Positions 54,138 through 62,542 of a DNA stretch of 64,000 nucleotides are shown here, piece after piece; the stretch's first letter is position 1, and every line of letters begins with the position of its first letter. Made by a program: the position numbers and the translations under genes. The stretch spans positions 310,001 through 374,000 of the forward strand of contig JADJQF010000003.1 of the NCBI GenBank assembly GCA_016712885.1, written 5' to 3'. The notes beneath the pieces were generated by a model that ran no database searches, was not told the DNA's origin, and was given only the letters and a program-made list of their open reading frames with translations. The DNA is from Candidatus Flexicrinis proximus (GTDB taxonomy: Bacteria > Chloroflexota > Anaerolineae > Aggregatilineales > Phototrophicaceae).

Positions 54138-55406
54138 ATGTCCGACGGAAGGCTTCGCTCACTGGCGATCATCTCGATGCATACAAGCCCGCTTGCGCCG
54201 CTGGGTGGCTACAAGACGGGCGGCATGAACGTCTACGTGAGGGAACTGGCGCGGGAGCTTGGCCGCAGGGGCATACTGGTAGACATCTTCACGCGCCGTG
54301 AAAGCGAAAGCCAGGCCGCGATTGACGATTCGATCGGCGAACATGTCCACGTCGTCCACATTTCCGCGGGCGGACTGGGGGTCGTCGACCCCAATACACT
54401 TATCAGCCATACGCAGGAATTTGCCGGGGGCATTCACAAGTACGCCACGCGTTACAACCGTGGATACGATGCAATCTACGCACACTACTGGTTGAGCGGG
54501 AAAGCAGCCGAAGTATTGCGCCGAAGCTGGAACATACCGCTTGTGCAGATGTTTCATACGCTGGGTGCGATGAAGAACCGTATCGCTTACCAACCAATGA
54601 TCGACCCGCGCGTGATTGGCGAAATGGAGATCATCCGCACGGCTGACCGGCTGATTGCAGCGACGCAGGCAGAATACGCACAACTTCTTTGGCTGTACCG
54701 CGCAGACCGGCGCAAAGTGTCGATCGTGCCCCCCGGCGTAGATGCTGGGCGTTTTGCGCCCCTCCCCAAGAAGCAGGCCCGCGATGCGGTCGGACTTCGC
54801 GACGGTGAGCGGATGCTGCTGTTTGTGGGGCGACTCGAACCTCTGAAAGCAGTCGATACCATCGTCGCGGCGGTCGGGATGATTCACGCCCTTGAGGCGG
54901 AACTGCTTCATGGCGTCAGGTTCACAATTGTTGGCGGAAGTGCGACCGATCCCGAGCGGCGCAAGCTGATCGCAATGGGTGAGCAACTTGGTGTCAGCGC
55001 TTACCTGGACTTTGTGGGCAGCCGGGATCACACGCAACTTCCCTACTATTACAGCGCCGCTGAGGCACTGCTGATGCCGTCAGACTACGAGTCGTTTGGA
55101 ATGGTCGCGCTTGAAGCCATGACCAGCGGAACACCGGTCATTGCCTCGGGTGTCGGCGGACTGCAGTATCTTGTACGCGAAGGGGAGACGGGATTTCTGA
55201 TCCCCGTCCGCGACGCTGAGGCGTTGGCCCAGCGGGTTCGAGACCTACTGCATGCCCCGTCGGAGCGCGACCGTATGGGCGCAAATGCGGCGGAACTCGC
55301 TCGGAAATATGACTGGCCGATTATTGCCGACCGGCTAATCGCGGTACTGGCGGACGCTATGCTGTTGAGGCGTCAGCAGGCAAATTCAGGCAACCCAGGT
55401 GGATAG
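54138..55406 (+). CDS. GT4-family glycosyltransferase, MshA-like
   Basis: The 422-residue enzyme resembles D-inositol-3-phosphate glycosyltransferase (MshA) and sucrose-phosphate-synthase-like GT4 enzymes: ISMHTSPLAPLGGYKTGGMN at the N-terminus, YDAIYAHYWLSG, VPPGVDAGRFAP, LFVGRLEPLKAVDT and SDYESFGMVALEAM with the E-x7-E-type site. The acceptor is not settled by sequence; mycothiol genes are not seen nearby. The ATG is 6 bases after the previous stop without a clear ribosome site, so it is probably translationally coupled. Confidence 0.86.
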   Translation: MSDGRLRSLAIISMHTSPLAPLGGYKTGGMNVYVRELARELGRRGILVDIFTRRESESQAAIDDSIGEHVHVVHISAGGLGVVDPNTLISHTQEFAGGIHKYATRYNRGYDAIYAHYWLSGKAAEVLRRSWNIPLVQMFHTLGAMKNRIAYQPMIDPRVIGEMEIIRTADRLIAATQAEYAQLLWLYRADRRKVSIVPPGVDAGRFAPLPKKQARDAVGLRDGERMLLFVGRLEPLKAVDTIVAAVGMIHALEAELLHGVRFTIVGGSATDPERRKLIAMGEQLGVSAYLDFVGSRDHTQLPYYYSAAEALLMPSDYESFGMVALEAMTSGTPVIASGVGGLQYLVREGETGFLIPVRDAEALAQRVRDLLHAPSERDRMGANAAELARKYDWPIIADRLIAVLADAMLLRRQQANSGNPGG

Positions 55407-55487
55407 GCATCAAAAGGCGCGTATCAAACGCCGTATCCAAGTGAAACCATTTTCTCAGCAGCTCAGCGCCGTTGACGTTTGCTCGAA

Positions 55488-55793
55488 CTAGCCGCCGTAG
55501 GCGTTGGGGATGTCGGCGATGAGAACGGTGATATACGGTTCTTTGGCCGTGACTTCCGCAACGAGATCGTCGCCAGCCAGGATCTGCCCTTTGTGGTAAA
55601 GCACATTGTTGAAGCCATCGTAAACATAACGACGATTCACCCAGCCATACAGATTGTGCTGAAACAGCACCTCAAAGAGCAGCGACTCGTCCGCAGGCAC
55701 GAGCTTTTGGTCAATTATCCAAACCGGGGCATACTGCTCAAGGTGCGGGCGTACTTTCGCGTCGCGTTTTGCGTAGAGTTCTGCTACTGCCAT
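55488..55793 (-). CDS. Small hypothetical protein
   Basis: This 101-residue soluble protein has LYAKRDAKVRPHLEQYAPVW, FQHNLYGWVNRRYVYDG and a last part rich in Asp and Ala. I recognise no family. Coding is supported by a GAGGA site before the ATG and by protein-like composition. It may be an orphan regulator or binding protein; it is transcribed against its neighbours. Confidence 0.6.
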   Translation of the reverse strand: MAVAELYAKRDAKVRPHLEQYAPVWIIDQKLVPADESLLFEVLFQHNLYGWVNRRYVYDGFNNVLYHKGQILAGDDLVAEVTAKEPYITVLIADIPNAYGG

Positions 55794-55984
55794 GACTTGT
55801 CCTCGCGCGGGGCAATTGCCTAGACACGTTCATTGTACCCACGGACCATGGCGGTTGACAAGGCGAACAGCGCCCGCCGCTAAAGCGTTTGGTGCGCGTT
55901 GGTTTAGGGGAGAGTCTTTTGTGATACGCTGAAGTGGGAAATCGAAACAAGCCGCAATTGCTGCGGCGCTGGAGGTAAACACCT

Positions 55985-57358
55985 ATGAAGATGCGCATTG
56001 CCCTCGCAGCCATACTGGCGCTCACCGCGCTGTTTGCGATCGGAGTGCCTGCCCAAGCGCAGGCCACCAATACCGTGACCTGGCTGGCACAGTACTACAA
56101 CAACGTCTTTTTGTCCGGCGTCACACCGGCGTATCAGACCCAGGTCTACAACGGGCTGAACCTGGACTTTGGCGCGGGTTCGCCCGATGCTGCAATACAG
56201 GCCGATAACTTCTCGGCGCGGTTCACCACGGACGCATTTTTCTCGGCTGGGACGTACCGGTTCAGCATCCGTGCTGACGACGAGTTCTCCTTCAGGGTGA
56301 ACGATGTCATCGTCCTGTCGACACTTGACGCAGGACAGCCAAACACCATCCTCACGGTCGATCTCCCCTTAAGCGGCAGCGCGCATTTGCAGCTGGACTA
56401 CCGCGAACGGAGCGGCGGGGCGCTGGTATCCCTCAGCTGGGTTGACGTTAACGCGCAGGCTGTCAATGTCCCAACAGGGACATGGCTGGCGGAGTACTTC
56501 CCGAATCAGTTCCTATCTCAGCCAACTGCGGCGATCTTCAATGAGTCGAGCCCGTCCCACAACTGGGGATTCTCCGCACCACTCCCGAGTATGCCCGCTG
56601 AGTATTGGTCGGCAAGGTGGCGCACGTCGCAGAGTTTCGCGGCAGGGACATACCGGTTCACCGTTCGGGCAGACGATGGTGTCAGAGTCTATGTAGACAA
56701 TGTGGTGATTATCGACCGGTTCTCGGAGTCTCCGGGTGCGGAGAATGTGGCCGATTACACGATTTCCGCAGGAAGTCATGTGATCACCGTCGAGTATGTT
56801 GAGCTTTTCAACAACGCGTTCATCGACTTCAAGATCGAGCAAATCAGCTCGCCTAACGTCACTCCGTCGCAGCCGGGTGCTGCAACTGCTACCGTCAACA
56901 CGTTTATCCTCAACGTTCGCAACGTGCCGTCGACCAACAATTCGTTCATCATTACCAAGATCCGCCGCGGCGAGGTCTACCCGGTGGTTGGCAGCACCAG
57001 TGACAAGGCGTGGTATAAGCTGAATGTGAACGGGACGGAAGGATGGGTAAGCGGAAGCTACATCTTGCTGAACAACGCGCAGAGTGTTCCGAACCTGCAG
57101 GATACGCCAACGCTCAACATCCCTGCCGGATCTGTCGCTACACAGGGGATCCGCGTGAATTTCCGGAACGGGCCGAGCACAGACGGCACAGAAATTCTTA
57201 CCATCATTCCAACCTACACGATTGTCCGCGTCGTGGGCCGTAATACCGCGTCAAGCTGGCTGCAGGTGGAGTATAATGGGCGTATAGGCTGGGGCCTCGC
57301 CACGCTGTTTTACTCACCGACGCCGCTCAATTACGGAGCGATCCCCGTTACCGGCTAA
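55985..57358 (+). CDS. Secreted protein with two PA14-like and two SH3b domains
   Basis: The 457-residue protein has a signal peptide ending near AQAQA. Two PA14-like carbohydrate-binding modules occupy about residues 30-160 (NNVFLSGVTPAYQ, RFSIRADDEFSFRVND) and 170-290 (TWLAEYFPNQFLSQ, RFTVRADDGVRVYVDN). Two bacterial SH3 domains follow at about 300-370 and 385-450 (ILNVRNVPSTNNSFI, RVNFRNGPSTDGTEI), which usually bind cell wall. It should tether surface glycans and peptidoglycan. GGAGG precedes the ATG by about 10 bases, and a strong terminator follows. Confidence 0.87.
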   Translation: MKMRIALAAILALTALFAIGVPAQAQATNTVTWLAQYYNNVFLSGVTPAYQTQVYNGLNLDFGAGSPDAAIQADNFSARFTTDAFFSAGTYRFSIRADDEFSFRVNDVIVLSTLDAGQPNTILTVDLPLSGSAHLQLDYRERSGGALVSLSWVDVNAQAVNVPTGTWLAEYFPNQFLSQPTAAIFNESSPSHNWGFSAPLPSMPAEYWSARWRTSQSFAAGTYRFTVRADDGVRVYVDNVVIIDRFSESPGAENVADYTISAGSHVITVEYVELFNNAFIDFKIEQISSPNVTPSQPGAATATVNTFILNVRNVPSTNNSFIITKIRRGEVYPVVGSTSDKAWYKLNVNGTEGWVSGSYILLNNAQSVPNLQDTPTLNIPAGSVATQGIRVNFRNGPSTDGTEILTIIPTYTIVRVVGRNTASSWLQVEYNGRIGWGLATLFYSPTPLNYGAIPVTG

Positions 57359-57380
57359 CCCTGGTACGGAACTTTACCTG

Positions 57381-57414
57381 CCCCGTTGGCGTCAACCCAA
57401 CGGGGTTTCTTTTT
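57381..57414 (+). terminator. Intrinsic terminator after the PA14/SH3b gene
   Basis: CCCCGTTGG (57381-57389) pairs perfectly with CCAACGGGG (57397-57405) around a 7-base loop, followed by TTTCTTTTT. Confidence 0.92.
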
Positions 57415-57429
57415 CCACAGGAGAAGATC

Positions 57430-58548
57430 ATGCGTAAGTCATCCGCTCGCCTTATCACTGCCACACTTGTCTTTGTACTTGGCGCCGGCTCGACGGTGAT
57501 GGCATCCCGACCGGCAAAAGTCATCGAGACGACCGTTACTCCGCCGCCTGCAATCGAGACTTCGCCTACGCCTACGCCGGCGCGCCCTCGCTCTCTCGGT
57601 CAAAGCCAGAATCCGACGCCCACCGTAATTGAGCAAGGGCGTATCTATGAAGGCAACTACTTCGGCGAGCCGGTGACATTCCTGCTGAATGCCGAACTCG
57701 GACAGCTGTTCATTCTGGAAGTTACAACGCCTGACTTTGACGCGGTGCTCGAAGTATTCGATGCTTCTGGCAATCAAGTGGCAAGCGATGACGACAGCGG
57801 GCCGGGAAACATGCCGCAGCTCTTCTTTGTTGCGCCTGCCACGGGGCAGTTCAAGGTTAACCTGCGCGGTTACAGCGATCCGGTTGAGGGCAGTTACATC
57901 CTGCGCGCAAATTCGGTGATGGACACCCTGGAATTTGGCGAACCGGTTGCCGTGACGATGGATGGTGTGCTGAGCCATACGTACTCATTTGAGGCCGTAC
58001 GCGGAGACGTGATCAACCTCACGGCGCTGAGCGACGACACGGTCGACACGACATTACGCCTGATCGGACCAGATGGCGTTGAAGTCGGATACATCGACGA
58101 CTTTTCTGGTGTTGACCCTGAATTCCGCCGCCTGCCGCTGGTCGCAGACGGGCGATATATTGTCCTGCATGCCCCCTACAGCGAGTCAGCCGTTGGCGAC
58201 GTTACGCTCTTGCTGGAGAAGACCGAAATTGGGACGATCAGCGCCGATCCGCTGAAGCTCGAACTAACCAGCGCGGAACTGACCGACATCTTCAGTTTCG
58301 AGGTCGAGCAGGGAAACTTGTACATCGTCACCATTTCGACGTCTGGATTGGTGTCAGGCAGCCTCAGCGTCGGCAGTATCGACACTTCCTCGGAATCGTC
58401 TTCAACCTTTACCAATAGTGAGGGCGCAAGCCTGATTTACCGTGCGACCTTCACAGGCAGCGCACGCGTCAGAGTAACTGTACAGAGTTCCCAGTCAGAT
58501 CCTGCGCCGATTGACGTATTTGTCAGCCTGCGCGCCGTGAATCAATAA
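57430..58548 (+). CDS. Secreted PPC-domain protein (first of a tandem pair)
   Basis: The 372-residue protein has a signal peptide, a Pro/Thr linker, and three PPC-like beta-sandwich modules. Characteristic strings are FDAVLEVFDASGNQVASDDD, VDTTLRLIGPDG and HAPYSESAVGDVTLLLE. The next gene has the same order of modules, so the two are paralogues. No catalytic domain is present. CAGGAGAAG precedes the ATG. Confidence 0.8.
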   Translation: MRKSSARLITATLVFVLGAGSTVMASRPAKVIETTVTPPPAIETSPTPTPARPRSLGQSQNPTPTVIEQGRIYEGNYFGEPVTFLLNAELGQLFILEVTTPDFDAVLEVFDASGNQVASDDDSGPGNMPQLFFVAPATGQFKVNLRGYSDPVEGSYILRANSVMDTLEFGEPVAVTMDGVLSHTYSFEAVRGDVINLTALSDDTVDTTLRLIGPDGVEVGYIDDFSGVDPEFRRLPLVADGRYIVLHAPYSESAVGDVTLLLEKTEIGTISADPLKLELTSAELTDIFSFEVEQGNLYIVTISTSGLVSGSLSVGSIDTSSESSSTFTNSEGASLIYRATFTGSARVRVTVQSSQSDPAPIDVFVSLRAVNQ

Positions 58549-58617
58549 CTGCTGTACAATGCGGATAAGGGGCGAGGGATCACCCCATTTACAGGCGAAA
58601 ACAGGAGAGACAAGACT

Positions 58618-59607
58618 ATGAAACGCATGTTGGTTTCTGCGCTGCTGGCGCTGACACTGGTCGTGGTGGGTGGCACAGCGCTTGCTCAGGAAACACTGCA
58701 GGTTGGCACGACTGAAGGTACGCTCAAAGCTGGAGAGACGGTTGCGTTTTCGCTTAAGGCCGCTTCAGGCGACGTGTTCATCATCACGATGAGCGCCGAG
58801 TACGATTCGTACCTGGAGATTCTCGACTCGACCGGTTCGTACGTCACGTCTGACGACGACAGTGGCCGTGGGCGTGACGCAGCTGCGGTGCTGGTGGCGT
58901 CCGCCGACGGAACATACACTGTGAATGCACGCAGCTTCGACTCGGCAGCCGAGGGCGCGTTTACCCTGACCGTGTCGACTGAATTGGCCGATGTGTCCGT
59001 AGGGTCGCCTTTGGCGGTTGCAGTGGATGGTATCACCACGACTGTGGTTCGTTTTGTGAGCGAAGGCGGCGCGTATTCGATCGTCGCGGACAGTGGTTCC
59101 ACCGTCGACACGAGCCTTGCCCTGGTCGACCAGACCGGATACCGCGTCGACAACGCCGATGACTCGATTGGTATTGATCCCGCTTTCCAGCGGATCGCAC
59201 TGGAGCCGGGAACCTACTTCCTGGTGCTCGCGCCCTACAGTGAGGATGCAGTAGGTGAGGTCAACCTGCGAATTGAACCTACTGTAATGAGCATTCTCAG
59301 CGCCGAGCCGACCGTTATCGTCTTCAACGAGAGTCTGCGCGACGATACGGCGCAGTTTGAAGTTGAAGCGGGAAAGACCTACCTGATTACGGTTACGCTT
59401 GATGTCGTCGACGACTTCAACATGGGCCTGAGTTCGGCAGACGAGACGCAGTTCACATACGGCAATCTGTCGTTCACCCAGGGGCTGGGCGGCACGTTCC
59501 TGTATGTTCCTGACATCACCGGAACGATCAAGGCCGACATCTCGGGTGGGTTCTACTCAAGCAGCGAGTCTGTGACCTATACGATTACCGTCGTCGAGGC
59601 AGAATAG
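58618..59607 (+). CDS. Secreted PPC-domain protein (second of a tandem pair)
   Basis: The 329-residue protein has a signal peptide (MKRMLVSALLALTLVVVG ... LAQE) and the same module order as the upstream gene but lacks the Pro/Thr linker: YLEILDSTGSYVTSDDDSG, VDTSLALVDQTGYRVDN and LAPYSEDAVGEVNLRIE. Similar motifs at matching places show an old tandem duplication. AGGAGAGA precedes the ATG. It is followed by the argG leader region. Confidence 0.8.
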   Translation: MKRMLVSALLALTLVVVGGTALAQETLQVGTTEGTLKAGETVAFSLKAASGDVFIITMSAEYDSYLEILDSTGSYVTSDDDSGRGRDAAAVLVASADGTYTVNARSFDSAAEGAFTLTVSTELADVSVGSPLAVAVDGITTTVVRFVSEGGAYSIVADSGSTVDTSLALVDQTGYRVDNADDSIGIDPAFQRIALEPGTYFLVLAPYSEDAVGEVNLRIEPTVMSILSAEPTVIVFNESLRDDTAQFEVEAGKTYLITVTLDVVDDFNMGLSSADETQFTYGNLSFTQGLGGTFLYVPDITGTIKADISGGFYSSSESVTYTITVVEAE

Positions 59608-59624
59608 AACCGCAAACCGGGAAC

Positions 59625-59652
59625 TTGACAATCGTCAACGGTGCGCTATCCT
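59625..59652 (+). promoter_or_regulatory. Promoter of the argG leader
   Basis: A perfect TTGACA (59625-59630) and TATCCT (59647-59652) are 16 bases apart. The predicted transcript start is 59659-59661, at or next to the ATG of the leader peptide, and no Shine-Dalgarno site exists between, which points to leaderless translation. Confidence 0.72.
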
Positions 59653-59660
59653 ATCTGCCT

Positions 59661-59726
59661 ATGAACGGTGAATTGCGTTTGCGTCGGCGCGTTTTGCGAG
59701 CCACCCTAACTTGTAGGGTTCGGTAA
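59661..59726 (+). CDS. Arginine-rich leader peptide of argG
   Basis: This 21-codon ORF from ATG 59661 to TAA 59724-59726 encodes seven arginines, at positions 6, 8, 9, 10, 13, 19 and 21, with a central cluster LRLRRRVLR. It lies between a promoter and an intrinsic terminator just before argG, an arginine biosynthesis gene. Leader peptides rich in the end product are the hallmark of ribosome-mediated attenuation, so I infer that ribosome stalling at these codons controls the terminator. It is too short to be supported by any homology that I can check. Confidence 0.72.
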   Translation: MNGELRLRRRVLRATLTCRVR

Positions 59727-59809
59727 GTTTGACGCTGCTGAGCAACGGTTAGCCGTTACGCTCACTGGTTATCCAGACCCCGAACTCGACATTCGGGGTC
59801 TTTTGCTTT
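59716..59809 (+). promoter_or_regulatory. Arginine attenuator: antiterminator and terminator of argG
   Basis: The terminator is GACCCCGAA (59776-59784) paired with TTCGGGGTC (59792-59800), a 7-base loop, then TTTTGCTTT. GGGTTCGG (59716-59723), at the end of the leader ORF, can pair with CCGAACTC (59780-59787; seven Watson-Crick pairs and one G-U), which would break the terminator. A stalled ribosome at the Arg cluster leaves the antiterminator free; a ribosome at the stop codon covers it. A separate hairpin, AACGG/CCGTT with GAGC/GCTC flanks, lies at 59740-59763. Confidence 0.7.
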
Positions 59810-59825
59810 CTCCAAGGGAGTCAAC

Positions 59826-61088
59826 ATGGGCAAGAGCGGGATCAAGAAGGCGGTACTGGCGTACAGTGGTGGGCTGGACACATCGGTCGCGGTTCATTGG
59901 ATCCGCGCCAAATATGGGTGCGAAGTGGTGTGCTTCTGTGCCGATATTGGCCAGGAGGAAGAGCTGGAGGGACTCGACGAAAAGGCGAAGAACTCAGGTG
60001 CGAGTAAGCTCTACATCCGGGATCTGCGGGAAGAATTCCTGCGGGACTTCGTGTTTCCGACTCTGAAGTCCGGCGCGGTGTACGAGCGTGAGTATCTGCT
60101 CGGGACATCGTTTGCGCGGCCGCTGATTGCTAAACACCTGGTCGAGATCGCCGAAATTGAAGGTGCGGACGCCATCGCACATGGCTGCACTGGTAAGGGG
60201 AACGACCAAGTGCGGTTTGAACTTACCGTGATGGCGTTGAACCCAAAGCTTAAGGTGATTGCCCCTTGGCGTGAGTGGGACATCCGCAGTCGCGAAGATG
60301 CGATTGCCTATGCCGCGGAATTCAACATTCCGGTAACTGCAACGACCAAGTCGATTTACAGCCGTGACCGGAATCTGTTCCATCTCAGCCACGAAGGCGG
60401 GCTACTTGAGAACCCATGGAACGAGCCTGAAGAATCGATGTACCAGTTGACGGTCGCGCCGGACGCTGCGCCCGACAAGCCCGCTGTGGTCGAGATCGGC
60501 TTCGAAAAAGGTGTACCGGTCAGCCTTAATGGCGAGACGATGGACTCAGTTGCGCTGTTTGTGAAACTCAACAAACTGGCCGGCGCCCACGGGATTGGCC
60601 GCGTCGATATTGTCGAGAACCGGTTGGTGGGCATGAAGTCCCACGGCGTCTATGAGACGCCTGCCGGCACCGTGATCCATAAGGCGCACCAGGCGCTTGA
60701 ATCCATTTGCCTGGACAAGCACACCATGCATTACAAGGATTTTCTAGCCGTGAAATACGCCGAACTGGTCTACAACGGACTCTGGTACACGCGGCTGCGG
60801 GAAGCGTTGGACGCCTTTGTCGACGTGACCCAGGAATTGGTGAGCGGTGTTGTCCGGCTGAAGCTGTTTAAAGGCAACATAATCATTGCAGGACGCAAGA
60901 GCAACTTCAGCCTTTACCGCGAGGATTACGCTTCATTCGGCGAGGAAGATGTCTACGACCAGAAGGATGCCGAGGGCTTCATCCAGCTCTTCGGACTGCC
61001 GATGAAGGTCGAAGCACTGCTGAATATCGATGGCGGAGGCAAGAGCCGTTATCGCAAGCCGGACTACAGCCGCTTTAAGCGCGACTAG
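59826..61088 (+). CDS. argG: Argininosuccinate synthase
   Basis: ArgG joins citrulline and aspartate with ATP, the penultimate step of arginine synthesis. The 420-residue protein has the ATP pyrophosphatase loop AVLAYSGGLDTSVAV, AHGCTGKGNDQVRFE, and the citrulline and aspartate sites (SIYSRDRNLFHLSHEGG, GMKSHGVYETPAGT). AAGGGAG precedes the ATG. Transcription runs through the attenuator described just upstream. argH follows after 83 bases, with a hairpin between them. Confidence 0.97.
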   Translation: MGKSGIKKAVLAYSGGLDTSVAVHWIRAKYGCEVVCFCADIGQEEELEGLDEKAKNSGASKLYIRDLREEFLRDFVFPTLKSGAVYEREYLLGTSFARPLIAKHLVEIAEIEGADAIAHGCTGKGNDQVRFELTVMALNPKLKVIAPWREWDIRSREDAIAYAAEFNIPVTATTKSIYSRDRNLFHLSHEGGLLENPWNEPEESMYQLTVAPDAAPDKPAVVEIGFEKGVPVSLNGETMDSVALFVKLNKLAGAHGIGRVDIVENRLVGMKSHGVYETPAGTVIHKAHQALESICLDKHTMHYKDFLAVKYAELVYNGLWYTRLREALDAFVDVTQELVSGVVRLKLFKGNIIIAGRKSNFSLYREDYASFGEEDVYDQKDAEGFIQLFGLPMKVEALLNIDGGGKSRYRKPDYSRFKRD

Positions 61089-61107
61089 GTTCGGTCGCTA
61101 GGCACTG

Positions 61108-61143
61108 CCCCCAGCAGTTGTGAGCCTGCTGGGGGGCTGGTTT
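61108..61143 (+). terminator. Hairpin between argG and argH
   Basis: CCCCCAGCAG (61108-61117) pairs perfectly with CTGCTGGGGG (61126-61135) around an 8-base loop. The following GCTGGTTTGG is a poor U-tract, so this may be a partial terminator or an mRNA-stabilising or processing site that sets the ratio of argG to argH. Confidence 0.5.
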
Positions 61144-61171
61144 GGATTCTGAAGTCTTGAGGGCCAATCGA

Positions 61172-62542
61172 ATGACATTATGGGGTGGAGTGTTCAGCGA
61201 GCCGTCCGATGAACACCTAAGGAAGTTGAATGACAGCTTCCCCTTTGACAAACGCATGTTTCGCGAAGATGTCACGGGAAGCATTGCCTGGGCCAATGCC
61301 CTTGCGCGTGCGGGGGTCCTTAACGGCCAAGAAGCTGAGAGTATCGTCAATGGCCTGGCAGAAGTACTCAAAGAATTCGAATCCGATGTATTTGTCGCCG
61401 CGCCGGACGATGAGGACGTTCACACGGCCGTCGAGAGGCGGCTGACGGAGATCATCGGTGAGGTCGGCGGCAAACTTCATACGGGGCGCAGCCGCAACGA
61501 CCAGGTTGCGACGGACTTTCGCAAATGGGTTTTGGCTGCGATTACAGAGGTTGATCAACATCTGGATAGCCTCGTGGTTACCCTGGTAGAGCGGGCCGAT
61601 GAACAGGCGGAAACGCTGATGGCGGGGTGGACCCACGTTCAACCGGCTCAGCCAATCACTGTGGGACACTGGCTCATGAGTTTTGCCTGGATGCTGCTGC
61701 GCGATAGGGAAAGACTTGCAGAGTTTGGCAGGCGGTGCGCTGTGTCTCCGCTTGGAAACGGAGCCCTCGCAGGTACACCATATCCCATTGACCGGTTGGA
61801 ACTTGCACTTCAGTTGGGATTTTCTGCGCCTACACAGAACAGTCTGGACGGGGTGAGCGACCGTGACTTTGCGGCTGAATTCCTGTTTGCAGCGTCGCTG
61901 GTGGGAACGCACTTGAGCAGGTTGGCTGAAGACATTATCCTGTTCAGTAACCCGGCGTTTGGGTATGTCACGCTGGCTGACCGTTATAGCACAGGTTCCA
62001 GCCTCATGCCGCAAAAACGCAATGCGGATCCCATGGAGCTGGCACGCGGAAAAGCTGGCCGCCTGATTGGCAACCTCACGGGACTTTTGACGACCCTCAA
62101 GGGCCTGCCGTCAACCTACAACAAGGACCTTCAGGAGGACAAGGAGCCGGTCTTCGACAGCTTCGACACGCTGGTAGCCATCCTGCCCGCTGTGACAGGA
62201 GTTGTCCGCACGATGACCGTCCACGCTGATAAGCTGCGTGATGGATTGGTGCCGGAAATGTTGTCGACTGACCTGGCAGATTACCTCGTGAAAAAGGGGA
62301 TGCCGTTTCGCCAGGCCCATCATGTGGCGGGGCGAGCGGTAAGGCTGTCCCGGGAGAAGGGCATTGGGTTCGACCAGCTTTCGCTTGAGGAACTGCGCTC
62401 GCTCAGTCCGCTGTTCGCAGAAGATGTCGCGCAATCGATGAGTTACGACGCATCGGTCTCGTCCCGAAACGTCACTGGCGGAACGTCGCCAGAGTCGGTC
62501 CGCGCGCAGATCGCAGAAGTCAGGCGTATTCTGTCGCAATGA
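61172..62542 (+). CDS. argH: Argininosuccinate lyase
   Basis: ArgH splits argininosuccinate into arginine and fumarate. The 456-residue protein shows LWGGVFSEPSDEHLRKLNDS, HTGRSRNDQVATDFRKWV, TVGHWLMSFAWML and the superfamily signature GSSLMPQKRNADPMEL. I chose the ATG at 61172, preceded by GAGGG at a good spacing and matching the usual MTLWGG start; an upstream TTG adds 10 residues. Its stop overlaps comF by 4 bases. Confidence 0.96.
   Translation: MTLWGGVFSEPSDEHLRKLNDSFPFDKRMFREDVTGSIAWANALARAGVLNGQEAESIVNGLAEVLKEFESDVFVAAPDDEDVHTAVERRLTEIIGEVGGKLHTGRSRNDQVATDFRKWVLAAITEVDQHLDSLVVTLVERADEQAETLMAGWTHVQPAQPITVGHWLMSFAWMLLRDRERLAEFGRRCAVSPLGNGALAGTPYPIDRLELALQLGFSAPTQNSLDGVSDRDFAAEFLFAASLVGTHLSRLAEDIILFSNPAFGYVTLADRYSTGSSLMPQKRNADPMELARGKAGRLIGNLTGLLTTLKGLPSTYNKDLQEDKEPVFDSFDTLVAILPAVTGVVRTMTVHADKLRDGLVPEMLSTDLADYLVKKGMPFRQAHHVAGRAVRLSREKGIGFDQLSLEELRSLSPLFAEDVAQSMSYDASVSSRNVTGGTSPESVRAQIAEVRRILSQ

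Noticed and set aside
59661..59826. T-box or metabolite riboswitch before argG
   Set aside because: No AGGGTGGNACCGCG-type T-box sequence or known aptamer pattern is visible, and the Arg-rich ORF explains the layout better.
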